The notes beneath the pieces were generated by a model that saw only the letters and a list, made by a program, of their open reading frames with translations, was not told the DNA's origin and made no database searches. From Bacteroidales bacterium (GTDB lineage Bacteria; Bacteroidota; Bacteroidia; Bacteroidales; JAAYJT01): DNA of 64,000 bases. Position 1 is the first letter of the stretch. Each line of letters starts with the position of its first letter. Location: contig JACZJK010000005.1 of NCBI GenBank assembly GCA_014860575.1, positions 124,001 to 188,000 on the forward strand, read 5' to 3'. The translations under genes were made by a program, and so were the position numbers. Positions 63,823 through 64,000 of this stretch are shown in pieces.

Positions 63823-64000
63823 ATGAAAACACAATTCAACCAGTTACTTGCCCTGTTTACCTTCAGCGCTCTGCTTTTATCCGGATGTTACAAACTTGAA
63901 CCCTGGCCTTCAATTAAGGGCGAAGGTCCGATGGTTCGCGACACATATCAAATGGGATATTTTGATGGGGTGCAGGTAGATGTAAATGCGTTCGTAAGAA
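63823..64000 (+). CDS. GIN-domain (DUF2807) lipoprotein, 3' end cut by window
   Basis: First 59 residues only. A lipoprotein signal (MKTQFNQLLALFTFSALLLS, then lipobox LSGC) precedes GEGPMVRDTYQMGYFDGVQV, the opening of the Bacteroidota head-GIN (DUF2807) domain, a secreted beta-solenoid of unknown function. Start ATG at 63823. Confidence 0.85.
   Translation, partial: MKTQFNQLLALFTFSALLLSGCYKLEPWPSIKGEGPMVRDTYQMGYFDGVQVDVNAFVR

Overview
The window comes from a chromosome of a Bacteroidota bacterium, probably a Bacteroidales-like environmental lineage. Four lines of evidence support this. The gene order ssb-gldE is typical of the phylum. There are several type IX secretion (T9SS) C-terminal sorting domains. 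Promoters match the phylum-specific -7 box TAnnTTTG. A MotA/ExbB-ExbD-ExbD operon and a PhoB/PhoR-like pair of the usual Bacteroidota form are present. No phage or plasmid backbone genes were seen.

Positions 1-28,300 are mostly housekeeping: gldE, ssb, a CPBP protease, an ExbB/ExbD operon, tRNA-Ser, asparaginase, tatD, a heptosyltransferase, a metallo-beta-lactamase-fold hydrolase, a large TolB/Omp85-like surface protein, an adenosylcobalamin-dependent ribonucleotide reductase, a COG0731 radical SAM enzyme, a polyprenyl synthase, a two-component system, a CAP lipoprotein, queG, ruvB, two double-domain universal stress proteins and a class II aldolase.

Positions 28,400-34,800 are an accessory island next to a tRNA-Arg(CCG) gene and hold the most interesting locus. 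A 991-residue secreted fibre-like protein (17-residue repeats, then a P-domain, then a C-type-lectin/DUF1566 domain) ends in a tract that looks like the variable repeat of a diversity-generating retroelement (DGR). Directly downstream is a chimeric ORF. Its first 44 residues look like the start of a DGR accessory protein (Avd), fused in frame to the tail of a T9SS cargo protein. No reverse transcriptase or template repeat is visible, so I read this as an orphaned or decayed DGR whose core was removed by recombination. A secreted Hcp-like protein and a T9SS beta-helix protein flank it.

Positions 34,800-47,800 return to core-type genes: a DUF302 protein, a PKD/T9SS protein, a Usp, a YgiQ-type radical SAM protein, phosphofructokinase, a dicarboxylate symporter, and a TetR regulator followed by an HlyD/MacB-type efflux cassette. 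Positions 47,800-59,250 are dominated by one 10.6 kb gene for a 3,533-residue T9SS beta-helix protein with five large internal repeats. The segment carrying it is bracketed by a 41-bp direct repeat of the preceding permease gene's 3' end. Positions 59,250-64,000 hold a lipoprotein-type peptide deformylase, a polyamine cluster (arginine decarboxylase, agmatinase, deoxyhypusine-synthase-like protein), a MITE-like repeat, and the start of a GIN-domain lipoprotein.

A recurring feature is degenerate, short-unit intergenic repeats (units such as CTAAACCTC, CCAAATCC and ACTGCATC) at many gene boundaries, together with hairpin arrays and MITE-like inverted repeats.
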